Assembly (NCBI GenBank): GCA_027317185.1
Contig: DAHVFB010000002.1
Span: forward strand, 1-64,000
Reading direction: 5' to 3'
Length of the DNA: 64,000 bases
Origin: Deltaproteobacteria bacterium
Lineage (GTDB): Bacteria; Desulfobacterota; Binatia; Binatales; Binataceae
Part shown: in pieces, positions 35,222 through 43,357 of the stretch
How positions within the stretch are numbered: the stretch's first letter is position 1
How the letters are laid out: each line of letters begins with the position of its first letter
Position numbers and translations under genes: made by a program
The notes under the pieces: generated by a model
Told to the model about the DNA's origin: nothing
What the model saw: the letters and a program-made list of their open reading frames with translations, nothing else
The model's database searches: none

Positions 35222-37125
35222 ACAAGCTATTGGCTCGGCATTTGCTTCCTTCTCTGCCCGGTCATTGCTTGGAAACCACCAATCAGAACTCCAACCCTGA
35301 ACTCGTCGAAGACGGACATGTCGGCGTCAGCCGCGCGGCGCGCCCAATTATCGGCGTGATCATCGGAACCGCGGTCCTTTATTTCGGGCGTGAGGTTCTT
35401 CTTCCACTCGCGGTCGCCACCATTTTGGCGGTGATCTTCAGCCCTATCGCAGATCGACTAGAGCCGTGGCTGGGCCGTCTGATCAGCACTGCGCTGGTGG
35501 TTTTGACCGCAATCGTGGTGGCCGCCGGCATCGGTTATTTCCTGACCGTCGAGCTGGCTTCGGTCGCCCTGCAGATGACCGACTATACCGATAACATCGC
35601 GCGCAAAGTATCGGCGGTCGAGAGAAGCCAGCCGGCATGGCTGCAACGGGTCGAAAACGCCATCAAGGAAGTCGAAAACCAGGTGCAACGTTCGCAGCCC
35701 CGCGTACGGCAGCGAAAACCGACGATGGTACAGACGGTGCCTGCTTCACCCCAGGTTCAGGAGGTGGTGAAGAGCGTCCTCCCGGTGTTGTCCGGCGTGA
35801 TCGAAACCCTGCTGATCATCGTGCTGTTGTTTTTTATGCTGCACGAACGCCGAAACCTGCGTGATCGATTTGTCAGATTGTGCGCACGGGGGCGGATCAC
35901 AGTAGCGGCGGAGGCGATCGATACCGCCGGACATGCGGTCAGCCATTATCTATTTTTAATTTCAGTAATCAATTTTGCTTTCGGCGTTTCGATTGGAATT
36001 GTCCTCGCGATCCTCGGCCTGCCGAACCCGTGGCTATGGGGCGTCATCGCTTTTTTGCTGCGGTACGTGCCCTATGTCGGGGCGTTCATGGCGGGATTAT
36101 TGCCGACTTTGGTGGCTTTTGCGGTATTTCCCGGATGGGGTAAGTCGCTCGAGGTGTTGGGCGCGTTCATTGTGTTGGATCAAGTGTCGGCACAGTTCCT
36201 GGAGCCAGTTCTGGTCGGGCGCGGAATCGGCGTTTCGCCGGTAGCGCTACTGGTCTCGGCCATGTATTGGGCGTGGCTGTGGGGGCCGGCAGGCTTGCTC
36301 CTGGCGACGCCACTGACGACTTGTTTCAAGGTCGCGGGAGACTACCTTCCAGCCCTCGGGTTCTTTTCGATCCTGCTAGGGGCAGATGGCAAACTTGAAG
36401 ATTACAACGATTACTACCGAATGTTGCTTGAACTCGATGAATCAGGCGCACGCGCACTCGCAATCCGCTACTGCAACGAGCACGGCCTGGAAGCGACTTT
36501 CAACGATTTGCTGATTCCCGCCGTGATGCTGGCCGGCGACGAGCGCGCACAGAACCATATTCCCGAGGAGAACGAGCGCTTCGTGATGGACGTCACGCGC
36601 CAGTTAATTGCTGATCTTGGAAGTCGTTTCAGCAAGGCCCGGATCATCCCTAATCTGCGCATCTTCGGCATCTGTGCGCCCGGCGAGGTACACAATATCG
36701 GCCTTCTTATCCTGCTCGAGCTGCTGCGGCTCGATGGCGCCGCTGCCCGTTACTCAGGCGATAATCAATCGCGCGACGAGATTCGCGAATACACCAGACG
36801 CTATTCACCCGATGTGCTGTGCATTTCATGTGTCAGCGATCAGAGCCTGCCGGTAACGATCGAGCTTACCCGGGAGCTCAAGCTGGATCTGCCCAATCTG
36901 GCAATCTTCGCCGGCGGAACCGCCGCGATGGCCGGATCGAATGAACTCCTGAAGGCTGGATGCATGCAAGTATGCGCGACCAAGGAGAAAGCCAGACGCG
37001 ATATTCTGCGCTTCGCCCAACGCCGCTTTCGCCTGCGCGCGGTCCCCCCACCATCGCCTGCGACGGAGCGTCAACCGGCTGCCGCCGGGGCGGAAGCCGC
37101 GCCTCGTCAAAATCGCAACATCTGA
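35218..37125 (+). CDS. PerM/AI-2E-type permease fused to cobalamin-binding-like domain
   Basis: A 635-residue fusion. Residues ~40-385 follow the AI-2E exporter/PerM (UPF0118) pattern: paired N-terminal helices, a loop of ~90 residues, LLIIVLLFFMLHERRNLRDRF, then the NPWLWGVIAFLLRYVPYVGAF and QFLEPVLVGRGIGVSPVALLV signatures. A helical segment (395-470) precedes a Rossmann-like C-terminal domain. There, E490-x-H492-x-x-G495, then 41 residues, S537-C-V, then 26 residues, G566-G567 match the spacing of the B12-binding DxHxxG-41-SxL-26-GG motif, with Glu for Asp. H492 is the candidate cobalt ligand. The start TTG 35218 overlaps the MFS stop. Function is unknown; sensing or gating by a corrinoid is inference. 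Confidence 0.8.
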   Translation: MNKLLARHLLPSLPGHCLETTNQNSNPELVEDGHVGVSRAARPIIGVIIGTAVLYFGREVLLPLAVATILAVIFSPIADRLEPWLGRLISTALVVLTAIVVAAGIGYFLTVELASVALQMTDYTDNIARKVSAVERSQPAWLQRVENAIKEVENQVQRSQPRVRQRKPTMVQTVPASPQVQEVVKSVLPVLSGVIETLLIIVLLFFMLHERRNLRDRFVRLCARGRITVAAEAIDTAGHAVSHYLFLISVINFAFGVSIGIVLAILGLPNPWLWGVIAFLLRYVPYVGAFMAGLLPTLVAFAVFPGWGKSLEVLGAFIVLDQVSAQFLEPVLVGRGIGVSPVALLVSAMYWAWLWGPAGLLLATPLTTCFKVAGDYLPALGFFSILLGADGKLEDYNDYYRMLLELDESGARALAIRYCNEHGLEATFNDLLIPAVMLAGDERAQNHIPEENERFVMDVTRQLIADLGSRFSKARIIPNLRIFGICAPGEVHNIGLLILLELLRLDGAAARYSGDNQSRDEIREYTRRYSPDVLCISCVSDQSLPVTIELTRELKLDLPNLAIFAGGTAAMAGSNELLKAGCMQVCATKEKARRDILRFAQRRFRLRAVPPPSPATERQPAAAGAEAAPRQNRNI

Positions 37126-37216
37126 TTCATTGGGCCTTTTTACAAAGAAGCGGACACAACTTAGCCGTCGTGCCTGCCCGCGAGCGAATCGCCAATCTTT
37201 AATAGTTAACGGCGGA

Positions 37217-37247
37217 CTTTGTAGGGTGAAACTTCACTGCTACAAAG
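37217..37247. repeat. Nested inverted repeat
   Basis: CTTTGTAG (37217-37224) pairs with CTACAAAG (37240-37247). Inside, GTGAA and TTCAC pair as well, so the whole 31-base element can fold as one hairpin. It lies 92 bases after the permease-B12 stop. It may be a terminator or a regulator-binding site. Confidence 0.5.
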
Positions 37248-37518
37248 AGCCGTACCTATTGAAGCGGGGTTAAGCCGATCGAACAAGCAAAAGCTCACGA
37301 TGCCATCATCGTAGCCCGTGGCATATATCGTGCGTCCGCGATCATCATCTATAAGCGTATAGTCGTTGGCGTATCGCAGATCAGTGGAACATTAAGCGGT
37401 TCGCAACCATTTTCTTCGCGCGAGCATACTTAATCGTTCACTTCCGCTGCGAAACGCTCAAGCTGACGCTTTGGTCCCGCCGACCCGCGTAGGACCGTAA
37501 ACAAACAACACACTTAGC

Positions 37519-37545
37519 GCTCCGGCCTGGAGTCGGAGCCTTTTT
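37519..37545 (+). terminator. Intrinsic (Rho-independent) terminator
   Basis: GCTCCG (37519-37524) pairs with CGGAGC (37534-37539) across a 9-base loop and is followed by C and TTTTT. The preceding + strand gene ends nearly 400 bases upstream and the next begins 70 bases downstream, so it may end a small RNA or attenuate the sigma-54 activator transcript. Confidence 0.6.
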
Positions 37546-37614
37546 CCCGGTACGTCCTTGGCCGCGCTACCGCGATGGTACTGCGCCGTTTTTCGTTGAA
37601 GGAATTTAGTTAAG

Positions 37615-38637
37615 ATGATTTCCGCAGCTCACCACAATGAAGTTGCTTGCGGCGACCAGAGCGCCATGATCGGACGTTCGCCGGCCATGCGCGCGGTGAT
37701 GGCGACGATTGAAAGGATCGCACAATCTCCGGCTTCGGCCGTGATCACCGGCGAGAGCGGGACTGGAAAGGAACTGGTAGCCCGTACCATTCATCAACTC
37801 TCAGCGCGCCGGGATGCCCCCTACGTAGCCGTTAACTGCGCGGCGATCCCTGAAAGCCTGATGGAAAGCGAGCTTTTCGGACATGAGCGTGGTGCTTTCA
37901 CCGGGGCGGATCGCAGGCAGGAAGGCTGCTTCGAGATGGCCAACGGCGGCACTCTGTTGCTCGACGAAATTACCGAGATGAAGGCTGGTCTGCAGGCGAA
38001 GCTTCTGCGAGTACTGGAAGAGCATCGTCTGCGCAGGGTCGGCGGTTCGGTCGAGCTCTCGCTGGACGTGCGGGTGCTGGCGACCACCAATCGCAATGTC
38101 GAGCAGACCGTCCGTGAGGGCCGCCTGCGTCCCGACCTGTACTATCGGCTCAATATCTTCACCGTTCATCTGCCCCCGCTTCGCGAGCGAGTCGAAGACC
38201 TGCCGATGCTGATCGAGGCGTTTCTGCGGCAGTTCTCGCGCACGGGAGCAAAGGAAATAACTGGCATCGACGAAGCCTGCCTCGATTTACTACGCGCGCA
38301 TCCATGGCCCGGGAATGTCCGCCAGTTGCGCAACGTGATCGAACGGGCCTGTATCGTGTGTCAGGGCGGACTGATCCGCAAACAAGATTTGCCCGAGGAG
38401 TTTCGCAACTGCGGACCGCAGGGCAATGGCTACTTCATGGTGCGGCTGGGAACCTCGCTGACCGAGGTTGAACGGGAGCTGATTTCGCGAACAATCGACT
38501 ACGCCGGCGGAAACAAAACCAGGGCAGCACAGATTCTGGGCGTGAGCACACGCACGATCTACAATAAACTCGACCAATACGCGCAGCCCGATAGCCAGGA
38601 TGGAACCCACGCCCACTCGCGTGAAACTTTGAACTGA
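37615..38637 (+). CDS. Sigma-54-dependent transcriptional activator (AAA+ / Fis)
   Basis: A 340-residue enhancer-binding protein lacking an N-terminal sensor domain. The AAA+ core begins at about residue 20: IGRSPAMRAVMATIERIA, Walker A GESGTGKE, the sigma-54 contact loop GAFTGA, Walker B GGTLLLDEITEM, and arginine-finger-region sequences such as RPDLYYRLNIF. The C-terminal Fis HTH is NKTRAAQILGVSTRTIYNKL. With no receiver or ligand domain it may be constitutively active or controlled by a partner. ATG 37615 opens the frame. No clear -24/-12 promoter was found near the following catabolic genes. Confidence 0.93.
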   Translation: MISAAHHNEVACGDQSAMIGRSPAMRAVMATIERIAQSPASAVITGESGTGKELVARTIHQLSARRDAPYVAVNCAAIPESLMESELFGHERGAFTGADRRQEGCFEMANGGTLLLDEITEMKAGLQAKLLRVLEEHRLRRVGGSVELSLDVRVLATTNRNVEQTVREGRLRPDLYYRLNIFTVHLPPLRERVEDLPMLIEAFLRQFSRTGAKEITGIDEACLDLLRAHPWPGNVRQLRNVIERACIVCQGGLIRKQDLPEEFRNCGPQGNGYFMVRLGTSLTEVERELISRTIDYAGGNKTRAAQILGVSTRTIYNKLDQYAQPDSQDGTHAHSRETLN

Positions 38638-38903
38638 TCCCATTGAACCAATCCGCGGTGGAGCTTCGGCGTGCTCTGCACGCTGCCGGCGCCTTCCGCG
38701 CTTCCACGCCAATTGCAATTCCCTCTTCTCTGGGCTATGGGGAAACGAACGCTTGCAAGGATAATAGGTATCCAGGGCCGTTGCCTGTGCGATCGGGGCA
38801 TGTAGCTCATCCCTAAGCCATACCCAACACCTGATCCTCACGACTACAGCTCTGTAACGCTCTCTTACGCGGAGACGCCATAGAGAGAATGAGGGAAAGT
38901 GCC
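38638..38903. other. Gap between the activator and the UbiD-like gene
   Basis: No gene supported. It holds the promoter region of the UbiD-like gene by position. I saw no confident -24/-12 (TGGC-N-TGC type) or -35/-10 pair. A long reverse frame crossing it is a shadow. Confidence 0.25.
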
Positions 38904-40388
38904 ATGGCGGTAAAGAAAACCGAACTAGGAACGGGTTTTGGATGTCCAGCCGACCTGCGGGAATACCTCGAAGTTCTCGAGCGCGCAGGTGAACTTCGGC
39001 GGGTAAAAGCCGAGGTCGATTGGCAATATGAGGCTGGCGCAATCAGCCGGCTGGTCAACGAGCGCCGAGGTCCTGCCCCTCTTTTCGAAAATGTCAAGGA
39101 CTATCCTGGCCAGCAGATAGCGGCGGTGTTGATGGGGCCCAGCAAGCCGGCGCTCCATGCCCGCATCGCTTTGGCGCTGGGTTTGGATAAGAACACTCCC
39201 ACCCTCGACCTGATCGAAATCGTGCGGGCGCGGCTGAAAACTCCGTGTGATCCGGTGGTGGTCAGAAAGGAGCAGGCGGCATGTAAGGAAGTGGTGCTGA
39301 CCGGCAAGGACATCGACCTTAACAAGTTCGCCTTCCCCTGGATTAAAGAGACGCTCGATGGCGGACGCTACCTCGGGACCTGGGATATCGTTGCGCTCAG
39401 AGATCCCGATACCGGATGGCTCAACTGGGCCACTTATCGCTGCATGGTCAAGGACGGGAATCATTTCGCCATACTGTTGATGCCGGCGGCCCAGCATGGC
39501 GGCGCGATTTTGCGCAAGTACGAAGCGATGGGCAAGCCGATGCCGATCGCGATTATGATCGGCGCCAACCCGGCTTGTCATCTTGCCGCCGTCACCGCGA
39601 TGGATCATGGCGTAGCCGAAGTCAGCGCAGCCGGCGGACTGATGGGTTCGCCCATTCCGATAGTGCGATGCGAAACCAGTGACCTCGAGGTCGCGGCCAG
39701 CGCCGAAATGGTGATCGAAGCGGAGATCCTGCCAGGCGATCGCGTTGATGAGGGCCCCTTCGGCGAGTACACCGGGCATTCCGCCCATCGCGAAAAGTGT
39801 CCGCAGGCGCGCGTGACCTGCATCACACATCGCAAGAACCCGATTCATACGATGGCTAACATGGGTAAGCCGTGGGATGACGCCGCCGCCAATATGTCGG
39901 TGATGACTCCCGCGCAAGCCAAAAATCGCCTCGAAGCGCATGGATTGGCGGTCAAAGCGGTTTACACGCTGCCCCCGGATGTCATGGTGGTCTCGTTGAA
40001 ATCAGGGCCCGGATTGCAACAGCGGGTGGTTTCGACGCTAACTTCGGTACCGCGCCTCGCAATGAGAGGGATTGTGTTTGTCGACGAGGACGTTGACGTT
40101 ACTGACGTCGAAGATGTCTGGTGGGCGATTGCGAGCCGTATGAACCCGGAGAATTTCGATACGATTAAGGGAATCGGGGCCAATACTTTATACCCGTGGC
40201 TGACCCCCGAGATGCGTGAGCGAAAACAGCTTCCCTTCTTCATCATCGATGCCACATTTCCCTATCATTGGCCGCAAGAGTATCGCGACGCGCACACCAA
40301 GGTCTCGGATTTCAAACACGGATGGACAGAAGAGACCAAGCGAAAGGTTTTGGCCCGGTGGAAGGAATACGGCTACGGTGACCTTTAA
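38904..40388 (+). CDS. UbiD-family (prenylated-FMN) decarboxylase
   Basis: About 494 residues. Reversible non-oxidative (de)carboxylase of aromatic or alpha,beta-unsaturated acids, using prenylated FMN and Mn/K. The family's FGEYTGH segment is present (DEGPFGEYTGHSAH), as are the metal/cofactor region around NWATYRCMVKDGNHFAI and AMGKPMPIAIMIGANPACHLAA. No UbiX (flavin prenyltransferase) gene is in the window; it would be needed elsewhere. ATG 38904 is preferred, with GAGGGA about 10 bases upstream; ATG 38889 is an alternative. A strong hairpin follows its stop. It probably feeds or drains an aromatic acid pool in the catabolic region. Confidence 0.92.
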   Translation: MAVKKTELGTGFGCPADLREYLEVLERAGELRRVKAEVDWQYEAGAISRLVNERRGPAPLFENVKDYPGQQIAAVLMGPSKPALHARIALALGLDKNTPTLDLIEIVRARLKTPCDPVVVRKEQAACKEVVLTGKDIDLNKFAFPWIKETLDGGRYLGTWDIVALRDPDTGWLNWATYRCMVKDGNHFAILLMPAAQHGGAILRKYEAMGKPMPIAIMIGANPACHLAAVTAMDHGVAEVSAAGGLMGSPIPIVRCETSDLEVAASAEMVIEAEILPGDRVDEGPFGEYTGHSAHREKCPQARVTCITHRKNPIHTMANMGKPWDDAAANMSVMTPAQAKNRLEAHGLAVKAVYTLPPDVMVVSLKSGPGLQQRVVSTLTSVPRLAMRGIVFVDEDVDVTDVEDVWWAIASRMNPENFDTIKGIGANTLYPWLTPEMRERKQLPFFIIDATFPYHWPQEYRDAHTKVSDFKHGWTEETKRKVLARWKEYGYGDL

Positions 40389-40727
40389 CCGGATTTGGAC
40401 AAGGATCGAATAACCGGCGCAGGTGAGCGGCGCGCAACCGCTCACCTGCGGCAGATTGATGGAACCGTCGCGGCCTGGACGAGCGTTGCTGCAGATTCGC
40501 GTGGTGACCATCCAACGCCGACGCCTGAACTAGAAGTCCGCCCGCTCAACGAGGCTGATATAGGCCAGGATGCTTCCAGCAAGCTCGCCTTTCTCGACGG
40601 CCAGACGGAGCGCTTTAACCAAATTGCGAGTGAGTTCTTTTTCGGCAAGAGCAGTTGATGGGGACTGCGGCAGTCATGCTATGTTTTGGCAGCCTTCAAG
40701 GGTAAATTCGGCCCGGCGGTGAGGACC
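40389..40727. other. 339-base gap after the UbiD-like gene
   Basis: Holds a strong hairpin near its start (40419-40449). A + strand frame 40395-40658 (TTG start, 87 codons) reads through that hairpin; its second half looks protein-like, but no ribosome site precedes it, so it is not called as a gene. The right end carries GGTGAGGACC before the flavin oxygenase ATG. Confidence 0.3.
40419..40449 (+). terminator. Hairpin downstream of the UbiD-like gene
   Basis: GCAGGTGAGCGG (40419-40430) and CCGCTCACCTGC (40438-40449) are exact reverse complements around a 7-base loop. It begins 31 bases after the stop. No T tract follows, so termination would need Rho or serve RNA protection. Confidence 0.5.
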
Positions 40728-41774
40728 ATGGAGCAGATCAGTTTCGGAGTTTTCGACCATATCGAGCGGACCAGCGGCAGCGCCAATTTGCATACGCTTT
40801 ATCATGAGCGGCTGCGGATGATGGAAGAGTACGACAAGGCGGGCATGTTCGCGGTTCATATCGCGCAGCATCATGCCACGCCGCTGGGGATGGCGCCGTC
40901 GCCCAACGTATTTTTGGCCGCAGCCGCGGAGCACACCAAGAAGCTGCATTTTGGACCGCTGGTTTATCTGCTGCCGTTTTATCAGCCGTTACGCCTGATC
41001 GAGGAAATCTGTATGCTCGATCATCTTAGCGGTGGCCGTTTGGAAGTCGGCGTCGGGCGCGGGGTTTCGCCCTTTGAGCTGGGACTGCATCGGATTCCTT
41101 TCTACGATTCGCGCAATATTTATAATGAGGGGCTCGAAGTGCTCCGGCGCGGCCTCAGCAATGACCACCTCACCTTCAATGGCAAGTACTATCAGTTCGA
41201 GAACGTGCCGATGGAACTGCGGCCGCTACAGCAGCCGCATCCGGATTTCTGGTACGGCACGATTAACGTCGAGAGCACGATATACGCGGCGAAGCATGGA
41301 ATGCATGTGGTGACGCTGGGACCGGCCAGCGATGCCGCGAAAGTCGTGGCCGCATATCGCGAGGCCTGGGATCCGAAGGGTCCGGATAATCTGAATCCGC
41401 ACGTGAAGTCGCCGAAAATCGGAGTGCAGCGCCATATCTTCGTGGCCGAAAGCGACGCGGAAGCCTATCGCATCGGGAAAGAGGCGTTCAAAGTTTTCTT
41501 TCATAATATTCAGAAGATCTGGGCTGACTTTCACACTTCGACCAGCGTGTTCCCGAATGACTTCGACCTCATGCTGAAGGCGGGCGCGTTCATTGTCGGA
41601 TCGCCTTCGAAGGTGCGCGATGAACTGGCGCGCGTCGCCGAGGTAACCCGGACCAATTACCTGGTGCAGGTGTTTTCGTGGGGCAACCTGACGCTCGATC
41701 AGTCGCTCGGTTCGCTGAATTTGTTCGCAAGCAAGGTGATGCCCGATCTGCAGAAGATTGCGCTCGCGGCCTGA
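40728..41774 (+). CDS. LLM-class flavin-dependent oxidoreductase
   Basis: A 348-residue luciferase-like TIM-barrel enzyme. N terminus MEQISFGVFDHIERT, then HHATPLGMAPSPNVFLAAAAEHT, LDHLSGGRLEVGVGRGVSPFEL, FNGKYYQFENVPMELRPLQQPHP and a C-terminal GSPSKVRDELARVAE; all are standard for the bacterial luciferase family (FMN or F420). The partner reductase or F420 system is not seen. ATG 40728 follows GGTGAGGACC. The gene lies between ubiD-like and queC genes and probably acts as a monooxygenase in the catabolic region; the substrate is unknown. A second LLM enzyme is at 26807. Confidence 0.88.
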   Translation: MEQISFGVFDHIERTSGSANLHTLYHERLRMMEEYDKAGMFAVHIAQHHATPLGMAPSPNVFLAAAAEHTKKLHFGPLVYLLPFYQPLRLIEEICMLDHLSGGRLEVGVGRGVSPFELGLHRIPFYDSRNIYNEGLEVLRRGLSNDHLTFNGKYYQFENVPMELRPLQQPHPDFWYGTINVESTIYAAKHGMHVVTLGPASDAAKVVAAYREAWDPKGPDNLNPHVKSPKIGVQRHIFVAESDAEAYRIGKEAFKVFFHNIQKIWADFHTSTSVFPNDFDLMLKAGAFIVGSPSKVRDELARVAEVTRTNYLVQVFSWGNLTLDQSLGSLNLFASKVMPDLQKIALAA

Positions 41775-41775
41775 G

Positions 41776-42474
41776 TTAAGCGGGGGCGCGATACCGTATG
41801 GGATCGCGCCTCCCTGCTTCCGCGAAACCCTTCAAACGCAGAATGCAGGAATCGCAGTGTCCGCAGGCCTCGCCGGCCGGCGATGGATCGTAGCAGCTGA
41901 TAGTGAGTGCGTAGTCAACCCCGAGCGCTAAACCGAGTTGTATGGTTTCGGCCTTGGTCAGATCGATCAGCGGCGTATGTATCGTCAGCCGATGGCCTTC
42001 CACGCCGGCCTTGGTGGCGAGATTCGCCATCCGCTGGTAGGCCTCGATATAATCCGGGCGGCAATCCGGATAGCCGCTGTAGTCGAGCGCGTTAACGCCG
42101 ATAAAGATGTCGTTTGACCCTGATACTTCGGCCTGCGCGAGGGCGAACGAAAGAAAGATTGTATTGCGCGCGGGCACGTAGGTAATCGGAATGTCCTGCG
42201 CCAACCCTTGAGCGGGACGGTCCTTTGGCACCGCGATAGCGCTGGTCAGCGCCGATCCGCCGAACACGCGCAAATCTATCTCGGCGATAACATGGTGGGT
42301 CACGCCCATCCGCTGGGCGATCTGCCGCGCCGCATTAACCTCGATTTCATGGCGCTGGCCATAACGGAACGTGATCGCCGAGACTTCATAGCCATCGCGG
42401 AAGGCGATCGCGAGCGTGGTGGTCGAATCGAGCCCGCCACTTAGAAGCACTACCGCTTTTCGCGCAGCCGACAT
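41776..42474 (-). CDS. queC: 7-cyano-7-deazaguanine synthase
   Basis: Converts 7-carboxy-7-deazaguanine to preQ0 with ATP and ammonia in queuosine biosynthesis. The 232 residues have the PP-loop [16 protein letters not shown] (residues 10-25), [45 protein letters not shown] and the zinc site C-x-..-CGHCDSC near the C terminus. Length and motifs are standard. It ends one base from the convergent flavin oxygenase stop. No queD/E/F genes are adjacent. It is unrelated to catabolism, so the region is not a pure pathway island. Confidence 0.96.
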   Translation of the reverse strand: MSAARKAVVLLSGGLDSTTTLAIAFRDGYEVSAITFRYGQRHEIEVNAARQIAQRMGVTHHVIAEIDLRVFGGSALTSAIAVPKDRPAQGLAQDIPITYVPARNTIFLSFALAQAEVSGSNDIFIGVNALDYSGYPDCRPDYIEAYQRMANLATKAGVEGHRLTIHTPLIDLTKAETIQLGLALGVDYALTISCYDPSPAGEACGHCDSCILRLKGFAEAGRRDPIRYRAPA

Positions 42475-42538
42475 CTATCTACCGAACAATCGAGTCCATC
42501 CTGCGAACCCATACCGCCGAATCCATCCCGGCTGAGCT

Positions 42539-43333
42539 TCAGCTTTGCCGGTCCACCTCATCGATGAAGCCGAGTACGGTGTCGTTGAACTCGTGCGGCT
42601 GTTCCAGATAGCTGATATGCCCAACGCCGGCAATCTCGACCAGCCGGGCGCCGGGAATGAGCGCGGCGGTTTCGCGGCCGCCCTCAGGCGGTATTACCCG
42701 GTCAAGCTCGCCGGTCAGTACCAGGGTTGGAATACGGATCGAGCGAACCTGCTGGCGAACGTCGAATCCCTGCAATCCTTCCGTGAATGCCTGCGCGTAA
42801 ACCTCGCGATCGTTGCCGGCGATTATGTCGCATAGCCATTCGTGCACCGCCGGACGGACGTGAACCGCCAAGGCCTGATCGCACACCAGATGCGCATACT
42901 GGGTCATCGACTTTTTGCGCAGAGTTTTAAGCCGCACCTCACGCACCTTGGCCGGAATATCGGTAACGCTTGCCGTATGACATAGCGACAGGCTGCGGCA
43001 CAGATCGGGCCTGCGAAGCGCAACCGCCTGGCCGATAAAACCGCCAAGCGAGGTTCCGACATAGTGCATCGGCGCGATTCCGAGTTTCTCGACCAGTGCG
43101 ATTATGTCGTTTGCGAAATTATCGATCGCGTAAGAACCGGGTGCGGTGGGCTTCGATGACTTTCCGAAACCGCGCAGATCAACCGCGACCACACGATGCT
43201 TTTCGGCGAACAGCGGAACCTGGTTGATCCATCCATCGCCATTCAGCCCGATGCCATGCACCAGCACAATCGAGGTGCCAGTGCCCGTATCCTGAATGTT
43301 GATCGAGATCTCACCGAGATCCACCAAAGACAT
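42539..43333 (-). CDS. Alpha/beta-hydrolase
   Basis: A 264-residue serine hydrolase. The oxyanion motif is VLVHGIGLNGDGW, the nucleophile S95 is in YVGTSLGGFIG, the acid Asp is in TGELDRVIPPEGG, and the His is in IAGVGHISYLEQPHEF. It groups by pattern with 3-oxoadipate enol-lactonase or formylmaleamate-deformylase-like enzymes. ATG 43333 is preferred; GTG 43345 is in frame upstream. It lies 24 bases downstream of a NicX-like dioxygenase on the same strand, an arrangement like nicX/nicD of nicotinate degradation; that function is inference. Confidence 0.87.
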   Translation of the reverse strand: MSLVDLGEISINIQDTGTGTSIVLVHGIGLNGDGWINQVPLFAEKHRVVAVDLRGFGKSSKPTAPGSYAIDNFANDIIALVEKLGIAPMHYVGTSLGGFIGQAVALRRPDLCRSLSLCHTASVTDIPAKVREVRLKTLRKKSMTQYAHLVCDQALAVHVRPAVHEWLCDIIAGNDREVYAQAFTEGLQGFDVRQQVRSIRIPTLVLTGELDRVIPPEGGRETAALIPGARLVEIAGVGHISYLEQPHEFNDTVLGFIDEVDRQS

Positions 43334-43357
43334 AACCGTTTCCACTTTCGGTTCCGT

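Larger units (their letters stand above)
37126..37614. other. 489-base non-coding region before the sigma-54 activator
   Basis: No gene is supported on either strand. It contains a nested inverted repeat (37217-37247) and, 270 bases on, a good intrinsic terminator (37519-37545). The presence of a terminator far from any upstream stop suggests a small RNA or a long leader with attenuation. No clear promoter was recognised. Confidence 0.35.

Noticed and set aside
38290..39042. 250-residue reverse frame across the activator and UbiD-like genes
   Set aside because: It overlaps two well-supported genes on the other strand, is rich in Arg/Pro/Leu, and has no recognisable domain.
40395..40658. 87-codon frame after the UbiD-like gene
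   Set aside because: It starts at TTG with no ribosome site and runs through a strong hairpin. The second half looks somewhat protein-like, so it stays a doubtful case.
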